64,000 bases of DNA from Niallia sp. Man26 (GCF_022049065.2 NZ_CP095743.1:1379001-1443000), one strand, 5' to 3'. Numbered from the stretch's first letter, positions 1-8,854 are shown. Made by a program: numbers and translations. The notes: generated by a model not told the origin, from the sequence alone.

Positions 1-168
1 GAACAATTTTTGCAAACAAATAACCAATTTGAAAAAGATACAAGTTTAGTGGAACGATTGCCCGCATCTATTCAGAAATATGCAAATGGGCATGAACTGC
101 AGGTATTACCACAATATTTTGGCTCTGATGGCTTTTATATTGCGGCATTAAGAAAGAAGGTGCAATAA
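1..168 (+). CDS. rsmB: 16S rRNA (cytosine-967-C5) methyltransferase, C-terminal end
   Basis: Open from the first base in frame 1, this encodes the last 55 residues of a protein and stops with TAA at 166-168. The end [20 protein letters not shown] is the typical RsmB/Sun C-terminus, where the aromatic GSDGFYIA stretch forms the last strand of the methyltransferase fold. RsmB methylates C967 of 16S rRNA using S-adenosylmethionine. The catalytic cysteines lie upstream of the window and cannot be checked. Only one base separates its stop from the rlmN start, so the two rRNA-methylation genes are probably translated together, as in B. subtilis. Confidence 0.85.
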   Translation, partial: EQFLQTNNQFEKDTSLVERLPASIQKYANGHELQVLPQYFGSDGFYIAALRKKVQ

Positions 169-169
169 A

Positions 170-1261
170 ATGGAACAAGTAAAATCATCAAGAAGAAAAC
201 AAACAGCAGAACCGACAATCCCATCCATCTACTCTTTGCAATTGGACGAGTTGAGAGAATGGTTAAAAGAGCATAATGAAAAAGCGTTTAGAGCAGAACA
301 AATCTTTGAATGGCTTTATAAAAAAAGGGTTACTTCCTTTGAAGATATGTCTAACTTGTCGAAAAATCTCCGTTTGCTTTTAGAAGAGAATTTCACAATT
401 ACAACATTAAAAACGATTATTGAACAAACATCAAGTGATGGTACTATTAAATTTTTATTTGAACTTCATGATGGATATTCCATTGAAACAGTTTTAATGA
501 GACATGATTATGGTAATTCTGTATGTGTAACGACACAAGTCGGCTGCCGTATCGGCTGTACATTCTGTGCTTCTACCCTTGGTGGATTAAAAAGAAACCT
601 AGAAGCAGGAGAAATTGTTGCTCAAGTCGTAAAAGTACAGCAAGCCCTTGATAAATTGGATGAGCGTGTAAGCTCTGTCGTAATCATGGGAATTGGTGAG
701 CCTTTTGATAACTTCAACAGCATGCTCAGCTTCTTAAAAATCATTAACCATGATAAAGCATTAAATATCGGTGCTAGACATATCACGGTTTCGACAAGTG
801 GTATCATTCCGAAGATCTATGAATTTGCCGACCAGAACATGCAAATCAACTTTGCCGTTTCTCTGCATGCTCCAAATACGGAAATTAGAAGCAGACTTAT
901 GCCAATCAACAGAGCGTATAAGCTTCCTGAATTAATGGATGCTATCCGTTATTATATTAATAAAACAGGACGAAGAGTAAGCTTTGAGTATGGTTTATTC
1001 GGAAATGTTAATGACCAGGTAGAACATGCGGAAGAATTGGCTAAACTTGTAAAAGGGGTTAAATGCCACGTGAATCTAATACCTGTTAACTATGTTCCAG
1101 AACGCGATTATGTTCGCACACCAAGAGATCAAATTTTCTTGTTTGAGAAAACGTTAAAAGACCGTGGTGTAAATGTAACAATCCGCAGAGAACAAGGTTC
1201 AGACATTGATGCTGCTTGCGGCCAGCTTCGCGCGAAGGAGAGACAAGAAGAGACGAGGTGA
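170..1261 (+). CDS. rlmN: Dual-specificity 23S rRNA A2503 / tRNA A37 C2-methyltransferase RlmN
   Basis: This 363-residue radical-SAM enzyme methylates C2 of A2503 in 23S rRNA and, in characterised relatives, A37 in some tRNAs, both in the cytoplasm. The radical-SAM motif CxxxCxxC is visible as C126, C130 and C133 ([11 protein letters not shown]). A second conserved cysteine in DAACGQL near residue 350 is expected to carry the methyl-group intermediate. GIGEPFDNF and the SLHAP segment are RlmN signatures. The length fits the family. ATG at 170 follows the rsmB stop by one base, and the next gene, prpC, begins six bases after its own stop. Nothing is truncated or unusual. Confidence 0.97.
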   Translation: MEQVKSSRRKQTAEPTIPSIYSLQLDELREWLKEHNEKAFRAEQIFEWLYKKRVTSFEDMSNLSKNLRLLLEENFTITTLKTIIEQTSSDGTIKFLFELHDGYSIETVLMRHDYGNSVCVTTQVGCRIGCTFCASTLGGLKRNLEAGEIVAQVVKVQQALDKLDERVSSVVIMGIGEPFDNFNSMLSFLKIINHDKALNIGARHITVSTSGIIPKIYEFADQNMQINFAVSLHAPNTEIRSRLMPINRAYKLPELMDAIRYYINKTGRRVSFEYGLFGNVNDQVEHAEELAKLVKGVKCHVNLIPVNYVPERDYVRTPRDQIFLFEKTLKDRGVNVTIRREQGSDIDAACGQLRAKERQEETR

Positions 1262-1267
1262 TAACTT

Positions 1268-2026
1268 TTGAGTCAAATATTCATGACAGATAAAGGGAAA
1301 GTCAGACAGCATAATGAAGATAGTGGAGCGATTTGCTTCAACAAAGCCGGACAGCGCCTTGCCATCGTAGCCGATGGTATGGGCGGCCACCGTGCTGGTG
1401 ATGTTGCAAGCCGTTTAACTGTTGAAAATCTAGCTAACTTTTGGGAGAATGCGGAAGCAATCATAACAGCAGATGCAGCTGAAAACTGGTTAAAATCGCA
1501 TATTCTTGAAGTCAACAAGATTGTTTTGCGTTATGCCCAAGAAAACCCGGAATGTGATGGGATGGGGACAACGATTATAGCTGTTATCAGTACAGACAGT
1601 TTTTCTACGATTGCCCATGTCGGCGACAGCCGCTGTTATCTCTATAACGAGGACGGCTTTAAGCAGCTTACAGAGGACCATTCCCTTGTGAATGAGCTAG
1701 TAAGGATGGGACAGATCACGAAGGAGGATGCTGAGCATCATCCGCGAAAAAATGTTGTGCTGCGGGCGCTAGGCACAGATGAGCAGCTTGACATAGACGT
1801 GATTACGATTGTTTTTGAACAGGGAGATGTTATTTTCATTTGTTCGGACGGCTTATCTAATAAAGTGGGAGACGAGGAGATTAAGGAAGTGCTTGGAGCT
1901 CCAGAAACTTTAGAACGAAAGGCTGAGTATTTAATTGAAACAGCCAATAAAAATGGCGGCGAAGATAATATAACAGTCATTATCCTTGAATTTTTTGACG
2001 GTAATAAAGCAGGTGAAGCAAGATGA
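1268..2026 (+). CDS. prpC: PP2C-type serine/threonine protein phosphatase PrpC
   Basis: A 252-residue PPM/PP2C phosphatase that removes phosphates placed by the partner kinase PrkC. The metal-binding motifs are present in order: VADGMGGHRAGD near residue 37, GDSRCYL near 119, SDGLSNKV near 194 and GGEDNIT near 230. The start is TTG at 1268, supported by GAGGTG at 1255-1260; it gives the family N-terminus MSQIFMTDKGKVR. Its last four bases overlap the prkC start (ATGA), a classic coupled junction. In B. subtilis PrpC and PrkC control reawakening of spores and stationary-phase physiology; the same pairing here suggests the same role. Confidence 0.96.
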   Translation: MSQIFMTDKGKVRQHNEDSGAICFNKAGQRLAIVADGMGGHRAGDVASRLTVENLANFWENAEAIITADAAENWLKSHILEVNKIVLRYAQENPECDGMGTTIIAVISTDSFSTIAHVGDSRCYLYNEDGFKQLTEDHSLVNELVRMGQITKEDAEHHPRKNVVLRALGTDEQLDIDVITIVFEQGDVIFICSDGLSNKVGDEEIKEVLGAPETLERKAEYLIETANKNGGEDNITVIILEFFDGNKAGEAR

Positions 2027-4017
2027 TGATAGGCAAAAGGATAAGTGGTCGCTATAAGATAATTGATATGATCGGCGGCGGGGGAATGGCCAATGTTTAT
2101 CTTGCCCATGATATGATTCTTGACCGTGATGTAGCAGTGAAAATGCTGCGTCTGGATTTCGTCAATGATGAAGAATTTATCCGTCGTTTTCACAGAGAAG
2201 CACAATCGGCCACCAGTTTGGCTCATCCGAATATCGTCAATATTTATGATGTCGGCGAAGAAGGAAACATCTATTACATTGTCATGGAATATGTGGCAGG
2301 AGACACCTTAAAACAATACATACAAAAACATTCTCCCGTGCCTATTGAAACAGCATTAGATATCATGAGACAGCTGACATCCGGAATTTCTCATGCCCAT
2401 CAAAACAATATTGTCCACAGGGATATAAAGCCCCATAATATTTTAATTGATAACCATGGCAATGTTAAAATCACAGATTTTGGCATAGCGATGGCATTGA
2501 GTGCAACGAGCATTACGCAGACAAACTCGGTACTCGGATCTGTCCATTATTTATCACCAGAACAGGCGCGAGGCGGGATGGCCAATAAAAAGTCGGATAT
2601 ATATTCACTGGGGATAGTCATGTTTGAGCTGCTGACAGGAAGACTGCCGTTTTCAGGCGAATCAGCAGTTTCCATCGCCTTGAAGCATCTCCAGTCAGAA
2701 ACGCCGAGTGTCAGGAGATGGAACAGTGAGGTTCCGCAAAGTGTGGAGAACATTGTCTTAAAAGCAACTGCAAAAGATCCATTCCACCGCTACAGCAGCA
2801 TGGAAGAAATGCAAGAGGATTTGCGGACAGCACTTGACCCGGAACGGATAAATGAACCGAAATTTCATGTCCCGGTGGATGATGAAGCAACGAAAGCTAT
2901 TCCGATTATTACCGATGACCGCAGCTTTCCTAACTTAGACGAAACAATTGTACATGCGAAGGAAGAAAAGCATGCAAAGGAAGAACCGAAGGAGAAGGCA
3001 GGCAAAGAGAAAAAGCAAAAAAAGCCGAAAAAGAAAGGGAAAAAGCTGACGATTGCGTTAGTTTCTACATTTTTGGTTTTAGTTATTCTCGCCATACTGA
3101 CAATCACACTTTTTCCGGCCATTTACATTCCTGAGGAAATTGCGGTCCCTGATGTTGCAGGTTCGACAAAAGATGAAGCAATATCAGAACTCGAAGCAGC
3201 TGGTTTTAAAATCGGAGAAATCAAGACACTAAATGATGAAGAAGTGGATGCAGGTTCTATAATCCGCACAGCACCGAAAGCAGGCAATAATGCGAAACAA
3301 GGTGCATCAATCACCCTTTATGAAAGCTTAGGGAAAGAGAAGTATGAACTGGATGATTACGTCGGCAGGGAATATGAAGATGTTGTGAAGCTGTTGGAAA
3401 AGCAGGGCTTTAAGAACATCAGCAAAGTGGAGGAATTCGATGAATCACAGCCTTCTGGAACTATCCTTGAACAAGATTTTGAAAAAGGAGACGAAGTCGT
3501 TCCGGAAGATGCTGAGTTAGAATTTACGATCAGCAAAGGAGCACAGTTTATTAAACTGACAGATTTGGCTGGTTATACAAAAAAAGAAGTCAATGATTAT
3601 ATTGATGAACAAGATTTAGCCGTGACCTTCACGGAGGAATACAGCGACACCGTCGATGAAGGAAAAGTCATTTCTCAAACACCGGCAGCGGGTACAAATG
3701 TGCGGATTAGCGCACAAGTTTCTGTTGTGCTTTCAAAGGGTAAGGAAGAAGTGCCCCCTAAAGAAGTAACACAGGAAATCACGATACCATTTGAACCGAC
3801 TGAAATGACAGAAGACGGACAGCCGAAAGCGCAAGAAGTAAAAATATATATTGGCGATTTGGAAAATAATATGACAGAGCCAATAGATACCTTTTCTATA
3901 ACGGAAACGACAAAAAAGACAATTACACTAAGAATTCCAGAAGGCGGAAAGGGCTACTATCGCGTGTTTCGTGATCAAAGTGTCATCATTGATGAAGAAG
4001 TGCCATATCCAGGTTAA
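2023..4017 (+). CDS. prkC: Membrane eukaryotic-type Ser/Thr kinase with PASTA repeats, PrkC
   Basis: A 664-residue one-pass membrane kinase that senses cell-wall muropeptides through extracellular PASTA repeats. Kinase domain roughly 11-270: glycine loop GGGGMANVY, lysine K40, HRDIKPHNI catalytic loop, DFG and the activation segment with SVHYLSPEQARGG. A lysine-rich juxtamembrane stretch precedes one hydrophobic helix at about 342-366. Outside follow three PASTA repeats (about 368-436, 437-505 and 506-573) and a C-terminal beta-rich extension ending near GGKGYYRVF, as in B. subtilis PrkC. The ATG at 2023 overlaps prpC by four bases; a second ATG one codon later is an equally possible start. 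RsgA, encoded next, is a reported PrkC substrate in B. subtilis. Confidence 0.97.
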   Translation: MMIGKRISGRYKIIDMIGGGGMANVYLAHDMILDRDVAVKMLRLDFVNDEEFIRRFHREAQSATSLAHPNIVNIYDVGEEGNIYYIVMEYVAGDTLKQYIQKHSPVPIETALDIMRQLTSGISHAHQNNIVHRDIKPHNILIDNHGNVKITDFGIAMALSATSITQTNSVLGSVHYLSPEQARGGMANKKSDIYSLGIVMFELLTGRLPFSGESAVSIALKHLQSETPSVRRWNSEVPQSVENIVLKATAKDPFHRYSSMEEMQEDLRTALDPERINEPKFHVPVDDEATKAIPIITDDRSFPNLDETIVHAKEEKHAKEEPKEKAGKEKKQKKPKKKGKKLTIALVSTFLVLVILAILTITLFPAIYIPEEIAVPDVAGSTKDEAISELEAAGFKIGEIKTLNDEEVDAGSIIRTAPKAGNNAKQGASITLYESLGKEKYELDDYVGREYEDVVKLLEKQGFKNISKVEEFDESQPSGTILEQDFEKGDEVVPEDAELEFTISKGAQFIKLTDLAGYTKKEVNDYIDEQDLAVTFTEEYSDTVDEGKVISQTPAAGTNVRISAQVSVVLSKGKEEVPPKEVTQEITIPFEPTEMTEDGQPKAQEVKIYIGDLENNMTEPIDTFSITETTKKTITLRIPEGGKGYYRVFRDQSVIIDEEVPYPG

Positions 4018-4032
4018 GGAGCGTTATAATCT

Positions 4033-4917
4033 ATGCCAGAAGGCAAAATCATTAAAGCATTAAGCGGTTTTTATTATGTGATTAGCGATGGAGAGATTAC
4101 ACAGTGCCGAGGCAGGGGTGTATTCCGCAAGAATAAAATCACCCCATTAGTAGGCGACGAAGTAGTATTTCAGGCAGAGAATGTGACAGATGGTTATATT
4201 TTGGAGGTAAAGGAGCGCAAGAATGAACTGATTCGGCCCCCGATTACCAATGTTGATCAGGCAATACTTGTATTTTCCAGTGTGGAGCCTGATTTCAGCA
4301 CTGCATTGCTGGATCGTTTTCTTGCATTAGTCGAATTCAACCGGATTGATCCTGTTATTTGTATCACAAAGATGGATTTGACGAGTGAGGAAGAAGCAAA
4401 CAGGATGAAAGAATATGCTGCTTACTATGAGCAAGTCGGCTATAAGGTCATCCTTACTTCTTCTGAAACAGAGCAGGGTATTGAAACACTGCTCCCTGAA
4501 CTAAGTGGAAAAATATCCGTATTTGCAGGCCAATCAGGTGTTGGCAAGTCGTCTCTTTTAAATGCAATCCGTCCAGATTTAAGTTTAAAAACAGATGAAA
4601 TATCATCCCATTTAGGAAGGGGTAAACACACTACCCGCCATGTGGAGCTCATAACTGTCGGAGATGCTCTAGTAGCAGATACGCCGGGCTTTAGTTCCTT
4701 AGAGTTTGAGGATGAAATGGAGCTGGAGGATTTAAATTATTGTTTCCCTGAAATAGAAAGCACAAGCGCAGCTTGCAAGTTTAGAGGCTGCTTGCATCTG
4801 TCTGAGCCGAAATGTGCTGTTAAGGCGGCAGTCGACGCTGGTAATATTCAAGAGTACCGCTATGAGCATTATAAAGACTTCTTGCAAGAACTAAAAGACA
4901 GGAAGCCGAAATATTAA
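4033..4917 (+). CDS. rsgA: Ribosome small-subunit-dependent GTPase RsgA (CpgA/YloQ)
   Basis: A 294-residue circularly permuted GTPase that acts late in 30S subunit maturation. An N-terminal OB fold (about 1-65) is followed by the permuted G motifs: TKMD (G4) comes before GQSGVGKSSLL (G1) and DTPGFS (G3). The C-terminal zinc knuckle is seen as C-x4-C-x-H-x5-C in CKFRGCLHLSEPKC. The gene begins 15 bases after prkC. A strong terminator lies directly downstream, where B. subtilis instead has rpe. All catalytic motifs are intact. Confidence 0.96.
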   Translation: MPEGKIIKALSGFYYVISDGEITQCRGRGVFRKNKITPLVGDEVVFQAENVTDGYILEVKERKNELIRPPITNVDQAILVFSSVEPDFSTALLDRFLALVEFNRIDPVICITKMDLTSEEEANRMKEYAAYYEQVGYKVILTSSETEQGIETLLPELSGKISVFAGQSGVGKSSLLNAIRPDLSLKTDEISSHLGRGKHTTRHVELITVGDALVADTPGFSSLEFEDEMELEDLNYCFPEIESTSAACKFRGCLHLSEPKCAVKAAVDAGNIQEYRYEHYKDFLQELKDRKPKY

Positions 4918-4927
4918 TCAAATTAAT

Positions 4928-4962
4928 AAAGAGCATGGATGTAATTCCCATGCTCTTTTTTT
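4928..4962 (+). terminator. Rho-independent terminator after rsgA
   Basis: AAAGAGCATGG at 4928-4938 pairs perfectly with CCATGCTCTTT at 4948-4958 around a 9-base loop, followed by a run of T. It closes the prpC-prkC-rsgA transcript and separates thiN, which is usually in the same operon in B. subtilis. Confidence 0.9.
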
Positions 4963-4985
4963 GCTAACTAAAGGGAGGAACTAAC

Positions 4986-5633
4986 GTGAAAATTAATATT
5001 ATGGCAGGCGGTCCAGCCGGTCTAATACCGTCATTGCCTGGATATATGGAAGATAACAGCAAATGGGTAGGTGTGGACAGGGGAGCTCTATATTTAGTGG
5101 AAAGAGATATTCCTATCTTTGCATCGTTTGGCGATTTTGACTCTGTAACAGATGCCGAAAGACAACGGATTAGCAGCCATTCACATGAGTTAAAAACCTT
5201 TAAGCCGGAAAAGGATGAAACAGATATGGAACTTGCAATCAACTGGGCTATAAGCTTCGGTGCGTCCACTATAAGGCTATTTGGAGCAACTGGAGGGAGA
5301 TTAGACCATACGATTGCGAATCTCCAGTTATTGCTTAAGTATTTAACCGAGCATCCTGATGTAACGATTGAAATAATAGATAAGAAAAATATCGTCACAA
5401 TAGTCAATGCAGGCACTTATAAATTAAAAAGAGAGGAAAGCCGCCGCTATGTGTCTTTTTTTCCGTACGGATCTGAAATAACTGGTCTAACTTTACAAGG
5501 CTTCAAATATCCTTTAAATGATAGGGATCTTCCTGTCAGCAGCACATTGTGTATCAGCAATGAAATTATTGAGGATTATGGTACTTTTTCATTTGCGAGC
5601 GGCATATTAATGGTGGTAAGGAGTCATGATTAA
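4986..5633 (+). CDS. thiN: Thiamine pyrophosphokinase
   Basis: A 215-residue enzyme that converts thiamine plus ATP to thiamine diphosphate in the cytoplasm. The N-terminal catalytic motifs are seen: MAGGPAG, the GVDRGALYL segment, GDFDSV near 45, KPEKDETDMELA near 75 and GATGGRLDH near 102. The C-terminal substrate-binding beta sandwich follows. The start is GTG at 4986, served by AAGGGAGG at 4970-4977. In B. subtilis the order is rsgA-rpe-thiN; here rpe is missing and a terminator sits before thiN, so thiN probably depends on read-through or an unseen promoter in the short gap. Confidence 0.94.
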   Translation: MKINIMAGGPAGLIPSLPGYMEDNSKWVGVDRGALYLVERDIPIFASFGDFDSVTDAERQRISSHSHELKTFKPEKDETDMELAINWAISFGASTIRLFGATGGRLDHTIANLQLLLKYLTEHPDVTIEIIDKKNIVTIVNAGTYKLKREESRRYVSFFPYGSEITGLTLQGFKYPLNDRDLPVSSTLCISNEIIEDYGTFSFASGILMVVRSHD

Positions 5634-5735
5634 TGATGGAAAAAATATGTACTCATTTTGGATTTTTTGAATAGCATGTAGTGTGTTGTAGCGAGTTTGC
5701 GGTTTTTTGCTAATGTTGAAGGAGGGACGGTATTC

Positions 5736-5816
5736 ATGAGATTTTATACCATTAAATTGCCTAAGTTTTTAGGCGGGCTTGTCCGTGCAATGTTAGGAAC
5801 ATTCAAAAAAGAATAA
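5736..5816 (+). CDS. spoVM: Stage V sporulation protein SpoVM (26 aa)
   Basis: A 26-codon gene with sequence MRFYTIKLPKFLGG then LVRAMLGTFKKE. It is nearly identical to B. subtilis SpoVM, the amphipathic peptide that recognises the convex forespore membrane and anchors SpoIVA for spore coat and cortex assembly. Pro9, the GG pair and Arg18 of the amphipathic helix are present. GGAGGG at 5720-5725 serves the ATG. It lies between thiN and rpmB as in B. subtilis. The promoter should be sigma-E type, but I could not identify one confidently. It shows that this organism belongs to the spore-forming Bacilli. Confidence 0.97.
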   Translation: MRFYTIKLPKFLGGLVRAMLGTFKKE

Positions 5817-5840
5817 ACACCAGTATGGGAAGCATTTCTT

Positions 5841-5889
5841 TTTTGTACAGACAACCTTTCATTTTTAGATTAGTGTTGTCTGTACAAAA
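5841..5889. repeat. Perfect 15-bp inverted repeat downstream of spoVM
   Basis: TTTTGTACAGACAAC at 5841-5855 is exactly complementary to GTTGTCTGTACAAAA at 5875-5889, with a 19-base spacer. On either strand the T run lies before the stem and the A run after it, the reverse of an intrinsic terminator. Its function is unknown. It sits between the end of spoVM and the bidirectional terminator of rpmB. Confidence 0.75.
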
Positions 5890-5920
5890 TAGACCGACTT
5901 CATTTGAAAATTTAGACAAA

Positions 5921-5954
5921 AATAAAAAAGGACAGCAATGTGTCCTTTTTTATT
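5921..5954. terminator. Bidirectional terminator between spoVM and rpmB
   Basis: AATAAAAAAGGACA at 5921-5934 pairs perfectly with TGTCCTTTTTTATT at 5941-5954 around a 6-base loop. With A-rich and T-rich arms on both sides it can end the rightward spoVM transcript and the leftward rpmB transcript. Confidence 0.9.
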
Positions 5955-5960
5955 TTCGCA

Positions 5961-6149
5961 TTATACGCGTTCAACTTTACCAGATTTAAGAGCTCTAGCA
6001 GAAACCCAAACACGTTTAGGTTTACCGTCTACTAAAATACGAACCTTTTGAAGGTTTGCTCCCCAAGTACGCTTGTTAGCATTCATCGCATGGGAACGAG
6101 CATTACCTGTAGTTGTTTTTTTACCAGTTACAACACATTTACGTGGCAT
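5961..6149 (-). CDS. rpmB: 50S ribosomal protein bL28
   Basis: The only minus-strand gene in the window. It encodes 62 residues beginning [12 protein letters not shown] and ending [10 protein letters not shown], the family's characteristic ends; [12 protein letters not shown] is highly conserved. The protein binds 23S rRNA near the tRNA exit region of the large subunit. The start at 6149 is chosen because AAGGAGGGAA lies just upstream on the minus strand; an upstream in-frame start would add eight unconserved residues and swallow this site. It has a single N-terminal cysteine rather than two CxxC pairs, so it is the zinc-free form. It is transcribed alone and faces spoVM, as in B. subtilis. 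Confidence 0.97.
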   Translation of the reverse strand: MPRKCVVTGKKTTTGNARSHAMNANKRTWGANLQKVRILVDGKPKRVWVSARALKSGKVERV

Positions 6150-6173
6150 GTATATTTCCCTCCTTATAACCAA

Positions 6174-6588
6174 AACTCATCATAAACGAGCTTTAAAAAT
6201 TCATAGATAGCATTAATCTTGAGAAATATCCTAAATAGTCCTCACAAAGATACTTTAATAATTTATCATACAACGGACATGAATGCAATAGCTGTGATGG
6301 AAGGTTTCAAGAAAATTTCCTTGACATGTTTTTTACAGGGAGAAAAAAGCAGTGTGTATATTGTTGTAATCTAGTGAAACAATAGAAGAAAAAAATATAA
6401 TTGGAGAGCGCGAAATCAGCTTAAACAGACAAAAAAACGCTAAGTCTGTTGCATTAATTTCCAAATAGTAAAAGGCTGGAAAGCTTTTTATAGCCAGAAA
6501 TAAAAGGTTTTCAACAATAGCTTTCAAAAAGCAGTGTGTTATAGTAAAATGTCATTAGTCAAGGAGCAATTCCAAAGGGGGAACACTC
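6174..6588. other. Divergent intergenic region between rpmB and yloU
   Basis: This 415-bp AT-rich gap must hold promoters for rpmB (leftward) and yloU (rightward). Seen directly: a TTGACA at 6321-6326 without a good -10 at 17 bp; a 14-base direct repeat AAAAAGCAGTGTGT at 6344-6357 and 6526-6539; an inverted repeat AACAGAC/GTCTGTT at 6424-6430 and 6444-6450; and a TGTGTTATAGT extended -10-like element at 6535-6545, the best yloU promoter candidate though it lacks a good -35. No open reading frame with a ribosome site was seen. Confidence 0.5.
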
Positions 6589-6951
6589 ATGTCCATTGAA
6601 CTAAAAACAAATTTCGGACAAATTGATATTTCAACAGAAGTAATCGCAACAATCGCAGGAGGAGCTGCTGTTGATTGTTATGGCATTGTTGGGATGGCAT
6701 CAAAAAATCAAATTAAAGATGGATTAACAGATATTTTGCGAAAAGAAAACTTCACTCGCGGAGTTATGGTTCGAAAAGTAGATGATGAAGTGCATATTGA
6801 TATGTATATAATTGTAAGTTACGGAACGAAAATTTCCGAGGTTGCGCACAATGTTCAATCTAAAGTGAAATATACACTCAATAAAACAGTTGGACTTGCC
6901 GTTGACTCGGTTAATATTTACGTTCAGGGAGTTCGTGTCACGAACCCGTAG
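6589..6951 (+). CDS. yloU: Asp23/Gls24 family envelope-stress protein YloU
   Basis: A 120-residue Asp23/Gls24-family protein with no signal peptide or membrane segment. Family landmarks are seen: the N-terminal GQIDISTEVIATIAGGAA, the cysteine-containing DCYGIVGMAS and the C-terminal VDSVNIYVQGVRV. The molecular function is poorly defined; Asp23 of Staphylococcus is membrane-associated through a partner and linked to cell-wall stress. GGGGGAAC at 6577-6584 serves the ATG. The next gene, fakA, follows after 16 bases, the conserved yloU-yloV pair of Firmicutes. Confidence 0.93.
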   Translation: MSIELKTNFGQIDISTEVIATIAGGAAVDCYGIVGMASKNQIKDGLTDILRKENFTRGVMVRKVDDEVHIDMYIIVSYGTKISEVAHNVQSKVKYTLNKTVGLAVDSVNIYVQGVRVTNP

Positions 6952-6967
6952 TGAGGAGGAAATCTTA

Positions 6968-8647
6968 GTGACAATTACAGTCTTAGAAGGAAAGCGATTT
7001 GCCGAAATGGTAATCCAGGGAGCAAACCATTTATCCTCTAATGCTAATTATGTAGATGCGTTAAATGTTTTCCCAGTGCCCGATGGAGATACAGGAACAA
7101 ATATGAACCTGTCGATGACATCTGGTGCAAAGGAAGTTCAAAATAATATTCAGTCCCACATCGGCAAAGTCGGAGTATCCCTTTCAAAGGGACTGCTTAT
7201 GGGAGCCAGAGGGAATTCTGGTGTTATTCTTTCCCAATTATTCCGCGGCTTCTCAAAATCAATTGAACAAAAAGAGAGCATCACTGCGCAAGAGTTCGCA
7301 AATGCCCTCCAGTTCGGCGTGGAAACCGCTTATAAAGCAGTAATGAAGCCGGTTGAAGGAACGATTTTGACTGTTGCAAAAGATGCGGCGAAAAAAGCAG
7401 TTAAATCAGCAGAAAAGACAGATGATATCACAGAAGTTTTGACAGATGTTGTTACAGAAGCAAAAGCGTCTTTAAACAGAACACCTGAACTGCTGCCTGT
7501 GCTGAAAGAAGTTGGCGTTGTGGACAGCGGTGGCCAAGGTCTTGTTTTTGTCTATGAAGGCTTCTTGTCTGTCCTGACTGGAGAAGAGCTGCCAGAGACA
7601 GTACAGCAAACAGTTTCTATGAACGATCTTGTTAACGCTGAGCACCATAAAAATGTTCATGGCTTCATGAATACAGAAGATATCGAGTTTGGATACTGTA
7701 CGGAATTCATGGTGCGTCTTGAAGAAGATAAACTGGAAGGCAAGCCGTTCTCAGAGGATCAATTCAGACAGGATTTAAGCAAATACGGCGATTCATTGCT
7801 AGTCATTGCAGATGATGAAGTTGTTAAGATACATATCCACTCCAATCTGCCAGGTGAAGTTCTAACGTTTGGGCAAAAATATGGAAATCTTATTAAGATG
7901 AAAATAGAGAACATGCGTGAACAGCACAGCAGCTTGGTTGAAGGATCAAAGGAATCCTTTGATGCTCCAACCCAAAAGCGTGAGGAGCTAAAAGAATACG
8001 GTATTGTTACTGTGTCTATGGGAAGCGGTATTGCTGACATGTTCCGCAGCATCGGGGCACATAGTGTCATTGAAGGCGGACAAACGATGAACCCGAGCAC
8101 AGAAGATATTGTCAATGCTGTGAAAAAGGTTCATGCTAAAAAAGTGTTCATTCTGCCTAATAACAAAAATATCATCATGGCAGCAGAACAGGCAGCACAG
8201 GTTTTAGAGGAAGATGTTGCAGTTATTCCGTCTAAAACAGTGCCGCAAGGAATGTCCGCATTGCTTGCATTCAATCCGACAAGTGATATGGAGTCAAATA
8301 AAAAAGGTATGATTGCTGCGTTAGAGCATGTGAAAACAGGTCAAATAACGTATGCAGTCAGAGATACAACAATTGACGGACTTCAAATAGAAACAGGGGA
8401 CTTCATGGGAATAGCAGATGGAAAGATTGTGGCTAAAGGCAAGGATAAAGCACAATCTGCTAAAGAGCTGCTTAGTACGATGATTGACGAAGATTCAGAA
8501 ATACTGACAATCATCAAAGGGGAAGATGCCCTTGATGAAGAGTTAGAAGCAATCGTATCCTTTGTAGAAGATAAGTTTGAAGATGTAGAAGTGGAAATTC
8601 ATGACGGTAAACAGCCGCTGTATTCCTTCATTTTCTCAGTCGAATAA
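6968..8647 (+). CDS. fakA: Fatty acid kinase ATP-binding subunit FakA (YloV, DAK2/DegV-linked)
   Basis: A 559-residue protein of the YloV/FakA family. In Staphylococcus, FakA uses ATP to phosphorylate fatty acids held by FakB (DegV) proteins, feeding PlsX/PlsY. The N-terminal DAK2/DhaL-like domain (about 1-200) has the nucleotide-binding NVFPVPDGDTGTNM and GARGNSGVILSQL motifs; VDSGGQGLVFVYEG closes it, and C-terminal DegV-like folds end at YSFIFSVE. GTG at 6968 with GAGGAGG at 6953-6959 is chosen as start; upstream in-frame starts lie inside yloU and would add about 26 non-family residues. A terminator follows. Presence of fapR-plsX nearby fits the role in exogenous fatty-acid use. Confidence 0.93.
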   Translation: MTITVLEGKRFAEMVIQGANHLSSNANYVDALNVFPVPDGDTGTNMNLSMTSGAKEVQNNIQSHIGKVGVSLSKGLLMGARGNSGVILSQLFRGFSKSIEQKESITAQEFANALQFGVETAYKAVMKPVEGTILTVAKDAAKKAVKSAEKTDDITEVLTDVVTEAKASLNRTPELLPVLKEVGVVDSGGQGLVFVYEGFLSVLTGEELPETVQQTVSMNDLVNAEHHKNVHGFMNTEDIEFGYCTEFMVRLEEDKLEGKPFSEDQFRQDLSKYGDSLLVIADDEVVKIHIHSNLPGEVLTFGQKYGNLIKMKIENMREQHSSLVEGSKESFDAPTQKREELKEYGIVTVSMGSGIADMFRSIGAHSVIEGGQTMNPSTEDIVNAVKKVHAKKVFILPNNKNIIMAAEQAAQVLEEDVAVIPSKTVPQGMSALLAFNPTSDMESNKKGMIAALEHVKTGQITYAVRDTTIDGLQIETGDFMGIADGKIVAKGKDKAQSAKELLSTMIDEDSEILTIIKGEDALDEELEAIVSFVEDKFEDVEVEIHDGKQPLYSFIFSVE

Positions 8648-8676
8648 ACAAAAAAATAAAATCATGGTGATTTTTT

Positions 8677-8702
8677 CCACTGTTTAAAACAGTGGTTTTT
8701 TT
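8677..8702 (+). terminator. Terminator after fakA
   Basis: CCACTGTTT at 8677-8685 pairs with AAACAGTGG at 8687-8695 and is followed by a T-rich tract, ending the yloU-fakA transcript. Confidence 0.85.
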
Positions 8703-8854
8703 GTGTTTAACGAATGAAATGGAAAAAGAAGAAATATCGGCGTAACTTGCATAACCTATGTTATTATATTAAAAGAATTTACGTTTTTTCGCGTTTGAAT
8801 AATATAGATTGTTTGTTTTGTGTTCACGAGTCAGTTTAAGGGAGAGTTATTTAT

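Noticed and set aside
5841..5889. Terminator after spoVM
   Set aside because: The T and A runs are on the wrong sides of the stem for both strands; the real terminator is at 5921-5954.
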